The notes: generated by a model not told the origin, from the letters alone. A stretch of DNA of 9,189 nucleotides from DASRGL01 sp035651115 (GCA_035651115.1 DASRGL010000591.1:1-9189), one strand, 5' to 3'; positions 1 through 6,942 are shown, counted from the first letter of the stretch. Numbers and translations: made by a program.

Positions 1-1479
1 CCCGTCGTTCAGATGTTCTATCTGATGGATGGCGAATCCGGGCAGCAGCGAGGAGGCGGTCGCTTTCGCGCCTGCCGAAGCCAGCGCCAGGTTGCGTTCT
101 GTGTCCGCGCCGAAGATTTGCAGTTCGTCCAGGCAGGGTTCCGTGCCGTCGCGGGTGGCAAGCACGGTGAAGCGGACGAATCGCGCCTGCACTGGCGGAA
201 AATCGTCCACGTTGCGGCGGGCGTTGACAGCAGGCCGTGTGCCGGCCGGTTTCCCGCTCTGGCGCAGGACGCTCTCGCGCGCCTGCGTGTCCAGCGCGTT
301 GATCTGATTCGCCAGCGTCTGGATACGGGAACTCAGCGCCTCCGTCTCGCGCTTCGCCTGCGCCTGCTCCGCCGCCGTCACCAGTGACCGCTCGCCGTGC
401 CGCACGCCCGCGAAGCAGGCGGTCAGACGATAATAGTCTCTCTGCGGAATGGGATCGAACTTGTGGTCGTGGCACTTGGCGCAGCCGACGGTCAGGCCGA
501 GGAACGCCGCGCCGGTCGTGGAGACGATGTCATCCAGGTCGTTGGCGCGCTGCTGGCGCGTCCCCTCTTCGGTCTGGATGCCAACGGTATCGTGGATGCC
601 CGCCACCAGAAAGCCGGTCGCGGCCCCGACATCGGGATCGCCCTTGCCCAGCACATCGCCCGCCAACTGCTCGGCGATAAACTGCGGATAGGGCTTATCC
701 TGGTTGAAGGCGCGGATGACATAGTCGCGATAGGGCCAGGCGTTCGGACGCAGGTGGTTCTGCTCGTAGCCGTGACTTTCGCCGTAGCGCACGACATCGA
801 GCCAGTGACGGCCCCAGCGTTCGCCGTAGGCGGGCGAGGCCAGCAGGCGATCCACGACTTTTGTGTAGGCGTCGGGGCGGGTGTCCTTGAGGAAAGCGTC
901 TCTCTCCGCAGGCGTCGGCGGCAGGCCCGTCAGATCCATCGTGACGCGGCGCAGCAGCGTCCGTTTGTCCGCAGGCGGCGCGGGCCGCAGCCCTGCGGCA
1001 GCCAGCCGCGCGAACACGAACCGGTCTATCGGGTTCTGCGCGAGCGCATCGTAGCGCGTGCGGGGAACAGCAGGGCGGCGCACCGGCAGCAGCGACCAGA
1101 GCGGCGACTCCTGGCTTTGGGCCGAAGCCGACCAGGGCGCGCCCTCCGCGATCCAGCGCGCCAGCAGCGCGGTCTCGGCTTCCGGGAGTTTCCCGGTCGG
1201 GGGCATCTTTCCTGCCCGCGTCATCCGCACGACTTTGCTGCGTTCCGCATCGCCGGGCGTGAACGCGCCTCCGGCCAATGCGCTCTCCCGCGAGGAGAGG
1301 TCTATACCGCCCGATTTCACCTTGACGTTGTGGCAGGCGACGCATCTGGCCTGCATCAGTTTTGCGGCCTGGAGTGCCAATGGCTCCGGCGCGGCGCTCT
1401 GTCCGACCGTGCCGCCCGCCGCCCACCCCAGCAGACCGAGGGGACTGAGAAGCATCGCAATGCGCTGAACAGGAATCAT
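1..1479 (-). CDS. PSCyt1-DUF1549 secreted cytochrome-type protein with discoidin-like region (3' end beyond window)
   Basis: The gene reads leftwards off the window, giving 493 residues without a stop. Residues 1-30 look like a signal peptide, so the protein is probably exported. A heme-binding CVACH motif lies at 46-50 with a candidate axial Met in GKMPP (M92), matching the Planctomycete cytochrome C domain. A DUF1549-type domain follows (about 150-355), with NPIDRFV, LDLTGLPPTP-like and GERWGRHWLD motifs and a second CxxCH at 333-337 within CAKCHDHKFDPI. Next come an Ala/Gln/Glu-rich, coiled-coil-like stretch (about 385-420) and a discoidin-like segment (RFVRFTVL, DELQIFG, then the start of another unit at ATASS). 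A C-terminal DUF1553 domain is expected beyond the edge. These proteins are thought to act in extracytoplasmic polysaccharide or redox metabolism, but no reaction is established. ATG 1479 follows closely on AGAGGAAG; an alternative ATG lies at 1455. Confidence 0.9.
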   Translation of the reverse strand, partial: MIPVQRIAMLLSPLGLLGWAAGGTVGQSAAPEPLALQAAKLMQARCVACHNVKVKSGGIDLSSRESALAGGAFTPGDAERSKVVRMTRAGKMPPTGKLPEAETALLARWIAEGAPWSASAQSQESPLWSLLPVRRPAVPRTRYDALAQNPIDRFVFARLAAAGLRPAPPADKRTLLRRVTMDLTGLPPTPAERDAFLKDTRPDAYTKVVDRLLASPAYGERWGRHWLDVVRYGESHGYEQNHLRPNAWPYRDYVIRAFNQDKPYPQFIAEQLAGDVLGKGDPDVGAATGFLVAGIHDTVGIQTEEGTRQQRANDLDDIVSTTGAAFLGLTVGCAKCHDHKFDPIPQRDYYRLTACFAGVRHGERSLVTAAEQAQAKRETEALSSRIQTLANQINALDTQARESVLRQSGKPAGTRPAVNARRNVDDFPPVQARFVRFTVLATRDGTEPCLDELQIFGADTERNLALASAGAKATASSLLPGFAIHQIEHLNDG

Positions 1480-1501
1480 CTTCCTCTCGCATAGTATAGT
1501 C

Positions 1502-1525
1502 GCCCGGCGAATGCATTCGCCGGGC
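1502..1525. repeat. perfect 24-bp palindrome, REP-like
   Basis: The 24 bases are exactly equal to their own reverse complement, built from GCCCGGCGAAT and its mirror. The pairing stops abruptly at both ends (C1501 versus A1526). It lies 23 bases upstream of the cytochrome-type gene, so it would form a strong hairpin in that gene's 5' untranslated RNA. There is no U-run after it in either direction, which argues against an intrinsic terminator. Its GC-rich arms around a GCGAAT-ATTCGC core resemble the short palindromic repeats dispersed between genes in many environmental bacteria (inference from form only). Confidence 0.7.
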
Positions 1526-1587
1526 AAGGTCTTTATACATCCTCTGATGTCCAACCCAAACGAATGTCTGCACGACTTTACCGGAAA

Positions 1588-1638
1588 CTAGAGGTATGAT
1601 ACGGTGAGGAAGGTTTCGACGGACAGATCGAATTGCAT
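1588..1638 (-). CDS. possible 16-residue peptide (uORF) with consensus Shine-Dalgarno
   Basis: Reading leftwards, ATG at 1638 opens a 16-residue frame, MQFDLSVETFLTVSYL, ending in TAG at 1588-1590. It is preceded by GGAGGT (1650-1645) with 6 bases of spacing, one of the better ribosome binding sites in the window. It lies about 110 bases upstream of, and on the same strand as, the cytochrome-type gene, so it could be a leader peptide or a free-standing small peptide. It has no run of one amino acid that would suggest attenuation, and I do not recognise a family. A chance Shine-Dalgarno match is possible. Confidence 0.3.
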   Translation of the reverse strand: MQFDLSVETFLTVSYL

Positions 1639-1734
1639 GACAGCACCTCCGGGCAAAGAGTTGTTGTAGCAATTCGGTGTGCAGACAAGCCTTCCTCCAA
1701 TCTGAGCGATTCATTACACATTAAGGGTAAGATA

Positions 1735-1790
1735 CTTTTGGAAAGTTGCTTCCAGTATACCCGGGTATACTTGGAGTAACTTTCCAAAGG
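1735..1790. repeat. ~56-bp imperfect palindrome overlapping the ankyrin gene's ribosome binding site
   Basis: The arms CTTTTGGAAAGTT and AACTTTCCAAAGG are complementary apart from one G-T pair. The centre AGTATACCCGGGTATACT (1754-1771) is a perfect 18-bp palindrome. Only three further mismatched pairs lie between arms and centre. The right arm ends in the AAAGG of the Shine-Dalgarno for ATG 1799, so the RNA hairpin would hide that site. It could be a dimeric operator, a translational hairpin or a small inverted-repeat element. No U-run follows, so it does not look like a terminator. Confidence 0.6.
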
Positions 1791-1798
1791 ATGTTGAT

Positions 1799-2084
1799 AT
1801 GCGCAACAGTAGGCGAATTAGCCAGATAAATCTATATCTGCTTGATGCAATCATTCTTGGAGATGTTAAATTAACATCCCAATTGCTTGCTCAAGGAGTA
1901 CAAACTGATGTGCGTGATAGAGAACACGGAGAAACAGCCTTAATGCCTTGCATCACAATTTAATAGGCCAGAGATTGCCCGGTTGTTAATCGAAAATGGT
2001 GCCAATGTAAACGCAAGGGATAATCAAGGTCAGACCCCTTGTATTATGCGAAAGCATCTCTATTACCGCTATTAGTTGCCAACA
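1799..2084 (+). pseudogene. ankyrin-repeat protein gene broken by two frameshifts and truncated
   Basis: ATG 1799 follows AAAGGA (1786-1791) with good spacing. The opening frame gives 54 residues (LLDAIILGDVKLTSQLLAQG, then GETALM) and stops at TAA 1961-1963. Removing one C of the CC at 1946-1947 restores a canonical ankyrin repeat: ALMLASQFNRPEIARLL, then IENGANVNARDNQGQTP. One base missing in the CCCCTT at about 2035-2040 must then be restored to return to the opening frame, giving LYYAKASLLPLLVANNAD. So a +1 and a -1 change flank about 90 bases, and the homology ends at the dehydrogenase start at 2085 without its own stop. Ankyrin repeats mediate protein binding. The segment is AT-rich compared with its neighbours, consistent with foreign origin. 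Sequencing error is a less likely alternative given two lesions. Confidence 0.7.
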
Positions 2085-3089
2085 ATGCAGACACACGCTA
2101 TCGTCTTCCCTGCCGTCAACGTGGCGGCGCTGGAGACCATCGCACTGCCGCCGATGGAGCCTGCCGACGCCCTCGTGGATGTGGAACTGAGCGGCGTCAG
2201 CGTAGGAACGGAGGTCTGGGCGTTGACCGGGAAGCGTCCGCCTGGCGACACGACCTTCCCCTGCGTGCCGGGCTATCAGGCGGTCGGCGTGGTGCGCCAG
2301 GCCGGGAGCGGATCCGCTGTGCGCCCCGGCGAGCGTCTCTTCTTCACACAGGCCCGCCTGCCTGCTCCCTACAGTCAGGGGAACTGGATGGGTTCGCATC
2401 TGGAAACGGCGGTCGTGGATACATCCGGGAATCCGACGTGCGGCTACTGGGTGCGCGTGCCGGAGAGCCTGAAGCCGGAGGATGTCGCGCTCTCCGCACT
2501 GGCCGCCGTGACCGAGCGCGGCCTGCGGCAGGTCTCTCCGCAGCCCGGAGAGTTCTGCGTCGTTATCGGGCAGGGCGTCATCGGGCAGACCTCGGCGCAG
2601 ATCGCGCGCATTCGAGGTGCGAAGGTGCTGGCAGCCGACATCGCGCCCAACCGCCTGGAACTGTCGAAACGCTACAGCGCGGATGCGGTCTGGAACCCGC
2701 AGGCGGACGGCGACCTGGCCGAGGAGGTACGGCGGCGCAGTCCCGAAGGAGCCGATCTCGTCGTGGAGGCCAGCGGCAACAAAGACCTTATCCGACAGGC
2801 CATCGAACTCGTGCGTCCGCTCGGCAAAGTGCTGTTGCAGGGCTGGTATCCCGGCGACGTCGCGTTCGATTTTCACCGCGCCCACATGCGCCGCCCGACG
2901 ATTGCGATTGCCTGCGGCATGGACAGAGAGGGCAATCAGCGCGCGATAGACTGGCTGGCCGAGCGCAAGATGCGCCTCGCGCCCCTGCTGACGCACACGT
3001 TCCGCCCCGAACAGGCGTCCGAAGCCTACGAGATGATGCGCTCACGTCCAGGCGACTTCCTCGGCGTCGCCTTCGACTGGCGTCCATGA
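2085..3089 (+). CDS. medium-chain dehydrogenase/reductase, zinc-ligand-lacking (COG1063-like)
   Basis: The 334-residue protein has the normal MDR length and order: a GroES-like N-terminal domain, then a Rossmann domain with GQGVIG at 162-167 and acidic D-containing strand AADIAP for the dinucleotide. The usual catalytic zinc ligands are absent. The Cys position reads SGVSVGTE (36-43) and the usual PGHE reads PGYQ (62-65). There is no four-Cys structural zinc loop. This places it with zinc-independent relatives such as BchC-like and sugar-alcohol dehydrogenases; the substrate is unknown. ATG 2085 was chosen because homology starts there; TTG 2076 is an alternative. Neither has a visible Shine-Dalgarno, and both lie inside the ankyrin remnant, so expression is uncertain. 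A broken sugar isomerase fragment follows, hinting at a former carbohydrate operon. Confidence 0.85.
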   Translation: MQTHAIVFPAVNVAALETIALPPMEPADALVDVELSGVSVGTEVWALTGKRPPGDTTFPCVPGYQAVGVVRQAGSGSAVRPGERLFFTQARLPAPYSQGNWMGSHLETAVVDTSGNPTCGYWVRVPESLKPEDVALSALAAVTERGLRQVSPQPGEFCVVIGQGVIGQTSAQIARIRGAKVLAADIAPNRLELSKRYSADAVWNPQADGDLAEEVRRRSPEGADLVVEASGNKDLIRQAIELVRPLGKVLLQGWYPGDVAFDFHRAHMRRPTIAIACGMDREGNQRAIDWLAERKMRLAPLLTHTFRPEQASEAYEMMRSRPGDFLGVAFDWRP

Positions 3090-3096
3090 GCCGCCT

Positions 3097-3241
3097 TTGC
3101 AAAGGAAGGCCGTCTTGCTTGCGTATAGGGAATGGGACGCCGGTTTTCGATACGTACATGGCTCTGGAGTGCGGCAACCCCGACAGCGACAAGCAGGCGG
3201 GCCTGAAAAAGTCGGCGGAGTACCTGCGCGCTCGGATGTAG
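3097..3241 (+). pseudogene. 3' remnant of a sugar-phosphate isomerase/epimerase (TIM-barrel), frameshifted
   Basis: Just after the dehydrogenase, one frame reads LLAYREWDAGF and the next reads DTYMALECGNPDSDKQAGL, then KKSAEYLRARM and TAG 3239-3241. Deleting the single C at 3148 joins them as AGFDTYMALECG, which resembles the AGFDGY-ALEC pattern at the C-terminus of xylose-isomerase-like TIM-barrel proteins (PF01261/COG1082). Such isomerases often sit next to COG1063 dehydrogenases. Only the last ~45 residues survive, so the rest was probably deleted. An ATG at 3086 overlapping the dehydrogenase stop could open a 51-residue frame, but nothing supports it as a real gene. The family assignment rests on a short motif. 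Confidence 0.45.
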
Positions 3242-3267
3242 GTCGGCTCTCTGGGGGTCGCGACGCC

Positions 3268-4464
3268 ATGGGATTCAACGTCGAGAATATCGAATTTCTA
3301 CTCCTCATTGCCGCGATTGTCGCCATCCTGGCGCGCCGCCTGCGCCTGCCCTATACTGTCGGGCTGGTTTTGGCGGGCGGCGCGCTGGCTTTCCTACCCA
3401 TCTCCTTCGAGCTTCCCCTGACCAAAGAGCTGATCTTTCGCGCCCTGCTGCCTCCCCTGATCTTCGATGCTGCTTTTCGCCTCCATTGGCAGGACCTACG
3501 GAAAGACTTCCTGGTCATTCTTATCCTGGCGACTGTCGGCGTCCTGATCTCCGCGGGGGTCATCACGCTCGGAATGCGCGTCTTTGCTGGATGGGAAGCG
3601 GCCTCGGCGCTGCTTTTTGGCGTACTCATCTCCGCGACCGACCCGGTCGCCGTCATTGCTCTCTTCAAGGAACAGGGAATCACGGGACGACTGCATAGAC
3701 TGGTCGAGGCAGAGAGCCTCTTCAACGACGGCACGGCGGCCGTCGCCTTCAATATCGCGCTGGCAATCGCCGAGGGTGGAACCGTGACCGTCTACAGTGC
3801 GGCGCGGTCGTTCTTTTTTGTCATTAGCCTCGGCCTGTTATGTGGCGCGCTCGTCGGCGGTTTCCTGCTGGCGCTGGCCGGGCGTACCGAAGACCATCTT
3901 GCCGAAATCACCTTCACCTCCGTTGCCGCCTATGGCTCTTTCTTCCTGGCCGAAAATTTTCATGGTTCCGGCGTGCTGGCAACGCTGACGGCAGGTCTGC
4001 TCATGGGCAATGTCGGGCCGATGGGGGCGCTTTCGGAGAAGGGCCGCGAGGCCGTGGACTCCTTCTGGGAGTATGCCGGGTTCGTGGCAAATTCGCTTAT
4101 CTTCCTCCTGATAGGTATGCATGAAGCGCACCAGCATTTCGGACTGGTCTGGCGGGCCGTCCTCCTCGCGATCCCGCTGGTTCTCTTTGGACGGGCGGCC
4201 TCGGTCTCTCTCTCCAGTGCGCTCTTTCATTTCTCGCGCTGGCGCATTCAGAGAACCCATCAAACTATCCTCATCTGGGGCGGTCTGCGCGGCGCGCTGG
4301 CCCTGGCGCTGGTATCGGGATTGCCACCGCAGGCCCCGCAGAGGGAAACCATCCTTATCACGGCCTTCGCTGTCGTCGCTTTCTCTATCATTGTGCAGGG
4401 GGTGACGATATCCCCTCTGTTACGCCGCCTGGGCGAACTACCACAGCCCCAGCCAGAGGATTGA
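3268..4464 (+). CDS. CPA1-family Na+/H+ antiporter (NhaP-type)
   Basis: The 398-residue protein is almost entirely hydrophobic helices, consistent with a 12-13 segment inner-membrane exchanger. CPA1 signatures are present: ATDPVAV at 123-129, AESLFNDGTA with the ion-binding Asn-Asp pair at 153-154, and GGLRGALAL at 338-346 with the conserved Arg at 341. It exports Na+ (or K+) for protons and serves pH and salt homeostasis. It lacks the long cytosolic C-terminal tail and TrkA-type regulatory domains of some relatives. ATG 3268 begins directly before the first membrane helix and has a weak G-rich stretch at 3253-3257 upstream. A longer frame back to 3097 is charged and non-homologous. It heads a cluster with DUF389 and MscS genes. 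Confidence 0.92.
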   Translation: MGFNVENIEFLLLIAAIVAILARRLRLPYTVGLVLAGGALAFLPISFELPLTKELIFRALLPPLIFDAAFRLHWQDLRKDFLVILILATVGVLISAGVITLGMRVFAGWEAASALLFGVLISATDPVAVIALFKEQGITGRLHRLVEAESLFNDGTAAVAFNIALAIAEGGTVTVYSAARSFFFVISLGLLCGALVGGFLLALAGRTEDHLAEITFTSVAAYGSFFLAENFHGSGVLATLTAGLLMGNVGPMGALSEKGREAVDSFWEYAGFVANSLIFLLIGMHEAHQHFGLVWRAVLLAIPLVLFGRAASVSLSSALFHFSRWRIQRTHQTILIWGGLRGALALALVSGLPPQAPQRETILITAFAVVAFSIIVQGVTISPLLRRLGELPQPQPED

Positions 4465-4491
4465 CATCTTAACCGAAGGAGGTATTCCACA

Positions 4492-5514
4492 CTGAGTACG
4501 TCCATAGAGCCTACCGATCTCCGGGCATCCATACGTCAAAAAATCCGTGAGATGGCTGCTTTCACACCGGCCTATGCCCTCATGAACTCCCTCGCCGCCG
4601 TCGTTGCCAGTTACGGCCTGCTCCAGGACAGCACGGCGGTCGTCATCGGCGCGATGATCATCGCCATGCTGCTGGGACCGATCTCCGGCATGGCGCTGGC
4701 CCTCGTGGAAGGCGATAACACGCTTCTGCGCAAATCCTTGCTGGCCGAAGTCGGCGGAAGCGTGCTGGTGCTGACCATCGCCTTTCTCATCGGCAGGATT
4801 CACGCCGATCTTCCTCTCGGCAAAGAGATAACCGCCCGCACCACCCCGAACATTCTCGATCTGGCGATCGCGCTGGCGGCGGGCGCTGCCGGAGCCTACG
4901 CTACAATCTCGCCGCGTATCAGCGCCGGCCTGGTCGGCGTTGCGATAGCGACCGCGCTGGTTCCGCCGCTCTGCACTTGCGCGATCTGCGTGGCGCGCGG
5001 CCTCTACCGGGCAGGCGGCGGCGCGTTCCTGCTATTTCTGACGAACATTGTCGCCATTCAAAGCGTCACCTCTCTGACGCTGTGGCTGGCAGGCTACGGA
5101 GCGCGTCTCCGGCAACAGAGTCGCAGCTATCTGCGGCGGTTCGCGCCGAGCGCGCTCCTGCTGGGCGCGCTGGCGCTGTTCCTGACCTACAGCTTCGAGC
5201 GGGCGCTTGCCAGAGAAGCCTTTCTCACCCGGAGCAAGCGTCTGTTGCGCCAGGAAATCGAGCAAAACGGAGCGGCCAGCCTGGTCGAGTTGCAGATACA
5301 GCCTTCTCAGGCAGGAACGACGCTGATCGCGCTGGTGCGCGCGCCCTGGGTCATCGTCCCGGAGTCCTGCGGTCGCTTACAGGCCAAACTGAGACAGGCT
5401 CTCGGTCGGGACGATCTGACACTGCGCATTCGTACCGTCATCACACGCGAATGCAACGCAACCCAGTTCCTCTGGGACGACACGTCTGAGCTAGAGGAAA
5501 CGCTGGGGCGATAA
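4492..5514 (+). CDS. DUF389 (TIGR00341-type) multi-pass membrane protein, probable CTG start
   Basis: The protein has the DUF389 hallmark TAVVIGAMIIAMLLGPISG, a series of hydrophobic helices, and a soluble C-terminal part of about 100 residues. The family is widespread, membrane-bound and of unknown function. The first ATG in frame is 4552, but it has no Shine-Dalgarno. GAAGGAGG (4475-4482) lies 9 bases before CTG 4492, which opens the same frame and adds STSIEPTDLRASIRQKIRE. No ATG, GTG or TTG lies between them, so I take CTG as the start (340 residues); from ATG 4552 it would be 320. A base change from ATG or a sequencing error could also explain this. The 27-base gap after the antiporter suggests co-transcription. 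Confidence 0.82.
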   Translation: MSTSIEPTDLRASIRQKIREMAAFTPAYALMNSLAAVVASYGLLQDSTAVVIGAMIIAMLLGPISGMALALVEGDNTLLRKSLLAEVGGSVLVLTIAFLIGRIHADLPLGKEITARTTPNILDLAIALAAGAAGAYATISPRISAGLVGVAIATALVPPLCTCAICVARGLYRAGGGAFLLFLTNIVAIQSVTSLTLWLAGYGARLRQQSRSYLRRFAPSALLLGALALFLTYSFERALAREAFLTRSKRLLRQEIEQNGAASLVELQIQPSQAGTTLIALVRAPWVIVPESCGRLQAKLRQALGRDDLTLRIRTVITRECNATQFLWDDTSELEETLGR

Positions 5515-5550
5515 CGATCCGGCAGGCGGCAACGAGGGAGCGATAAGGGA

Positions 5551-6942
5551 ATGACAAGAGGCAAACATGTCATCCGCATGGCGCTGCTGGCCCTGTTGTG
5601 GATAGGCAGCGCGGCGGCGCGGGGACAGGAGCCAGGCCAGGCGAACGGCAAAGCCCCGGAACCGGCCCCGCTCCTGCACGCGCCCGTGCGTGTCGAGGGC
5701 CGGAAGATTTTCGAGGTGGCGGGAACGCCGACGATGTCGGCGCTTCAGCGCGCTGAAGGAATCAATCGCCGCCTGGAAGCCCTCATTGCCCGCAACGAAC
5801 CGGTACGCCCCTTTACCCGACAGGACATTGCCTCCCGCAAAAATGAGACCCTCATCACGCTCGGTGGCGAGCCGATCCTCACCGTGACAGATGCCGACGC
5901 GGAAGAGGCGCTTTCGACGCGCGAGGAGCTGGCGCTGCTCTGGGGCGGCAAACTGGCGATGGCGGTCGCCGACGCACGCTCCGCCCGTGCCAATCCCCTG
6001 CGCGGCGCGGGCATCCTGATCCGCAACTCCTTTACCGATCTGATCGTCTCGACCGTGCGCTGGCTGCCGCGTCTGGCAGGGGCTATCGTCCTCTGGATAC
6101 TGTTCTGGCTGTTCGCGCGCCTCAACCGCTGGATCGTCAAAGCAATTGTCTCCCGCACGCATACGGATGCCAACCTGAGACAACTGCTGCGCGCTGTCGC
6201 CTTCTATGGAACCTGGGTCATCGGGCTGATCGCGATACTCTCCACGCTCGGCCTGGACAGCAGCAGCATCGCAGCGGGCCTGGGTATCTCCGGGTTCGTG
6301 CTGGGCTTCGCCTTCAAGGATATTCTCTCCCATTTCTTCGCCGGGCTGATGCTGCTGCTCGGACGGCAGTTCCATCTCGGCGATCAGATCGTCGTCAAAG
6401 AGTTCGAGGGAACGGTGGAGCGCATCGAACTGCGCGCCCTCTATCTGCGCACCTACGATAATCGCCTGGTCATCATTCCGAATGGCGATGTATTCACGTC
6501 GGTCGTCACCTCGAACACAGCCAGTCCCTACCGCCGTCGAGAATTCGTCATCGGAATCGGCTACGACGACGACATCGAAAAGGCGCAGCGCGTGGCGCTG
6601 AAAGCGATGCGCCAAACGGATGGCGTCGTGGAGAAGCCAGCCCCTGATGTTCTCGTGGACGAACTGGCGGCCTCGACCGTCAATCTACGGATGCGGTTCT
6701 ACACGCAGTCGCAACGCGCGGACTATCTGAAAGTCGGCAGCGCGTGCATGCGTCAGGTCAAAGAAGCCTTCGACCGGGAAGGCATCTCGATGCCTACCGA
6801 TATTCAGTCCATCGTTATTCAAAACCTGGGGCAGGTGGCGGACGCACTTGCAAAGATCCTGGCTGCTCCTGCGCACTCTCTGACCGATGGCCCTCCCGAT
6901 GGCAGCCGGACGGCGCATCGGGAATCCGGCGGCGCAGGATAG
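5551..6942 (+). CDS. MscS-family mechanosensitive channel with signal peptide and periplasmic N-terminal domain
   Basis: The 463-residue protein starts with a signal peptide (about 1-25). An extracytoplasmic segment of about 140 residues follows, with the pattern VRVEGRKIFEV and EGINRRLEALIARN seen in cyanobacterial-type MscS homologues. Three membrane helices lie at about 171-190, 215-235 and 238-270, the last being the Gly/Ala-rich pore helix AAGLGISGFVLGFAFKD. The beta domain carries FHLGDQIVV, EGTVERIELR and RLVIIPNGD, followed by the alpha/beta C-terminal domain. MscS channels open under membrane tension and release solutes after hypo-osmotic shock. The Shine-Dalgarno is GAGGGAG (5534-5540), 10 bases before ATG. 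The gene lies 36 bases after the DUF389 gene and fits an osmotic/ionic stress cluster. Confidence 0.92.
   Translation: MTRGKHVIRMALLALLWIGSAAARGQEPGQANGKAPEPAPLLHAPVRVEGRKIFEVAGTPTMSALQRAEGINRRLEALIARNEPVRPFTRQDIASRKNETLITLGGEPILTVTDADAEEALSTREELALLWGGKLAMAVADARSARANPLRGAGILIRNSFTDLIVSTVRWLPRLAGAIVLWILFWLFARLNRWIVKAIVSRTHTDANLRQLLRAVAFYGTWVIGLIAILSTLGLDSSSIAAGLGISGFVLGFAFKDILSHFFAGLMLLLGRQFHLGDQIVVKEFEGTVERIELRALYLRTYDNRLVIIPNGDVFTSVVTSNTASPYRRREFVIGIGYDDDIEKAQRVALKAMRQTDGVVEKPAPDVLVDELAASTVNLRMRFYTQSQRADYLKVGSACMRQVKEAFDREGISMPTDIQSIVIQNLGQVADALAKILAAPAHSLTDGPPDGSRTAHRESGGAG

Larger units (their letters stand above)
1480..1798. other. AT-richer intergenic region between divergent genes
   Basis: This 319-base gap separates the leftward cytochrome-type gene from the rightward ankyrin remnant. 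It holds a perfect 24-bp palindrome, a possible 16-codon ORF on the minus strand and a long imperfect palindrome, each listed separately. It is visibly richer in A and T than the flanking genes. No convincing sigma70 promoter with good spacing was found for either direction. On the minus strand the best -10-like match is TATAAA around 1531-1536, but it has no good -35. No transfer RNA or transposase is present. Confidence 0.6.

Noticed and set aside
397..1494. 365-codon open frame on the plus strand
   Set aside because: It lies opposite the heme-motif protein read on the minus strand and has no domain features.
1502..1525. The 24-bp palindrome as an intrinsic terminator
   Set aside because: No U-run on either side, and no gene ends nearby in either direction.
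695..1714. Minus-strand frame starting at 1714 as the true start of the cytochrome-type gene
   Set aside because: This frame differs from the one carrying both CxxCH motifs; its residues are Arg-rich and non-homologous. The real frame starts at 1479.
1578..1787. 69-codon minus-strand frame in the intergenic region
   Set aside because: Its N-terminus is the translated palindrome, there is no Shine-Dalgarno and no family resemblance.
3097..3267. N-terminal extension of the Na+/H+ antiporter to 3097
   Set aside because: The extra residues are charged and not membrane-like. They coincide with the isomerase remnant, and family proteins start near the first helix at ATG 3268.
5491..6615. 374-codon open frame on the minus strand opposite the MscS gene
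   Set aside because: Shadow frame, low complexity, no recognisable motif; the plus strand has a full MscS protein with signal peptide.
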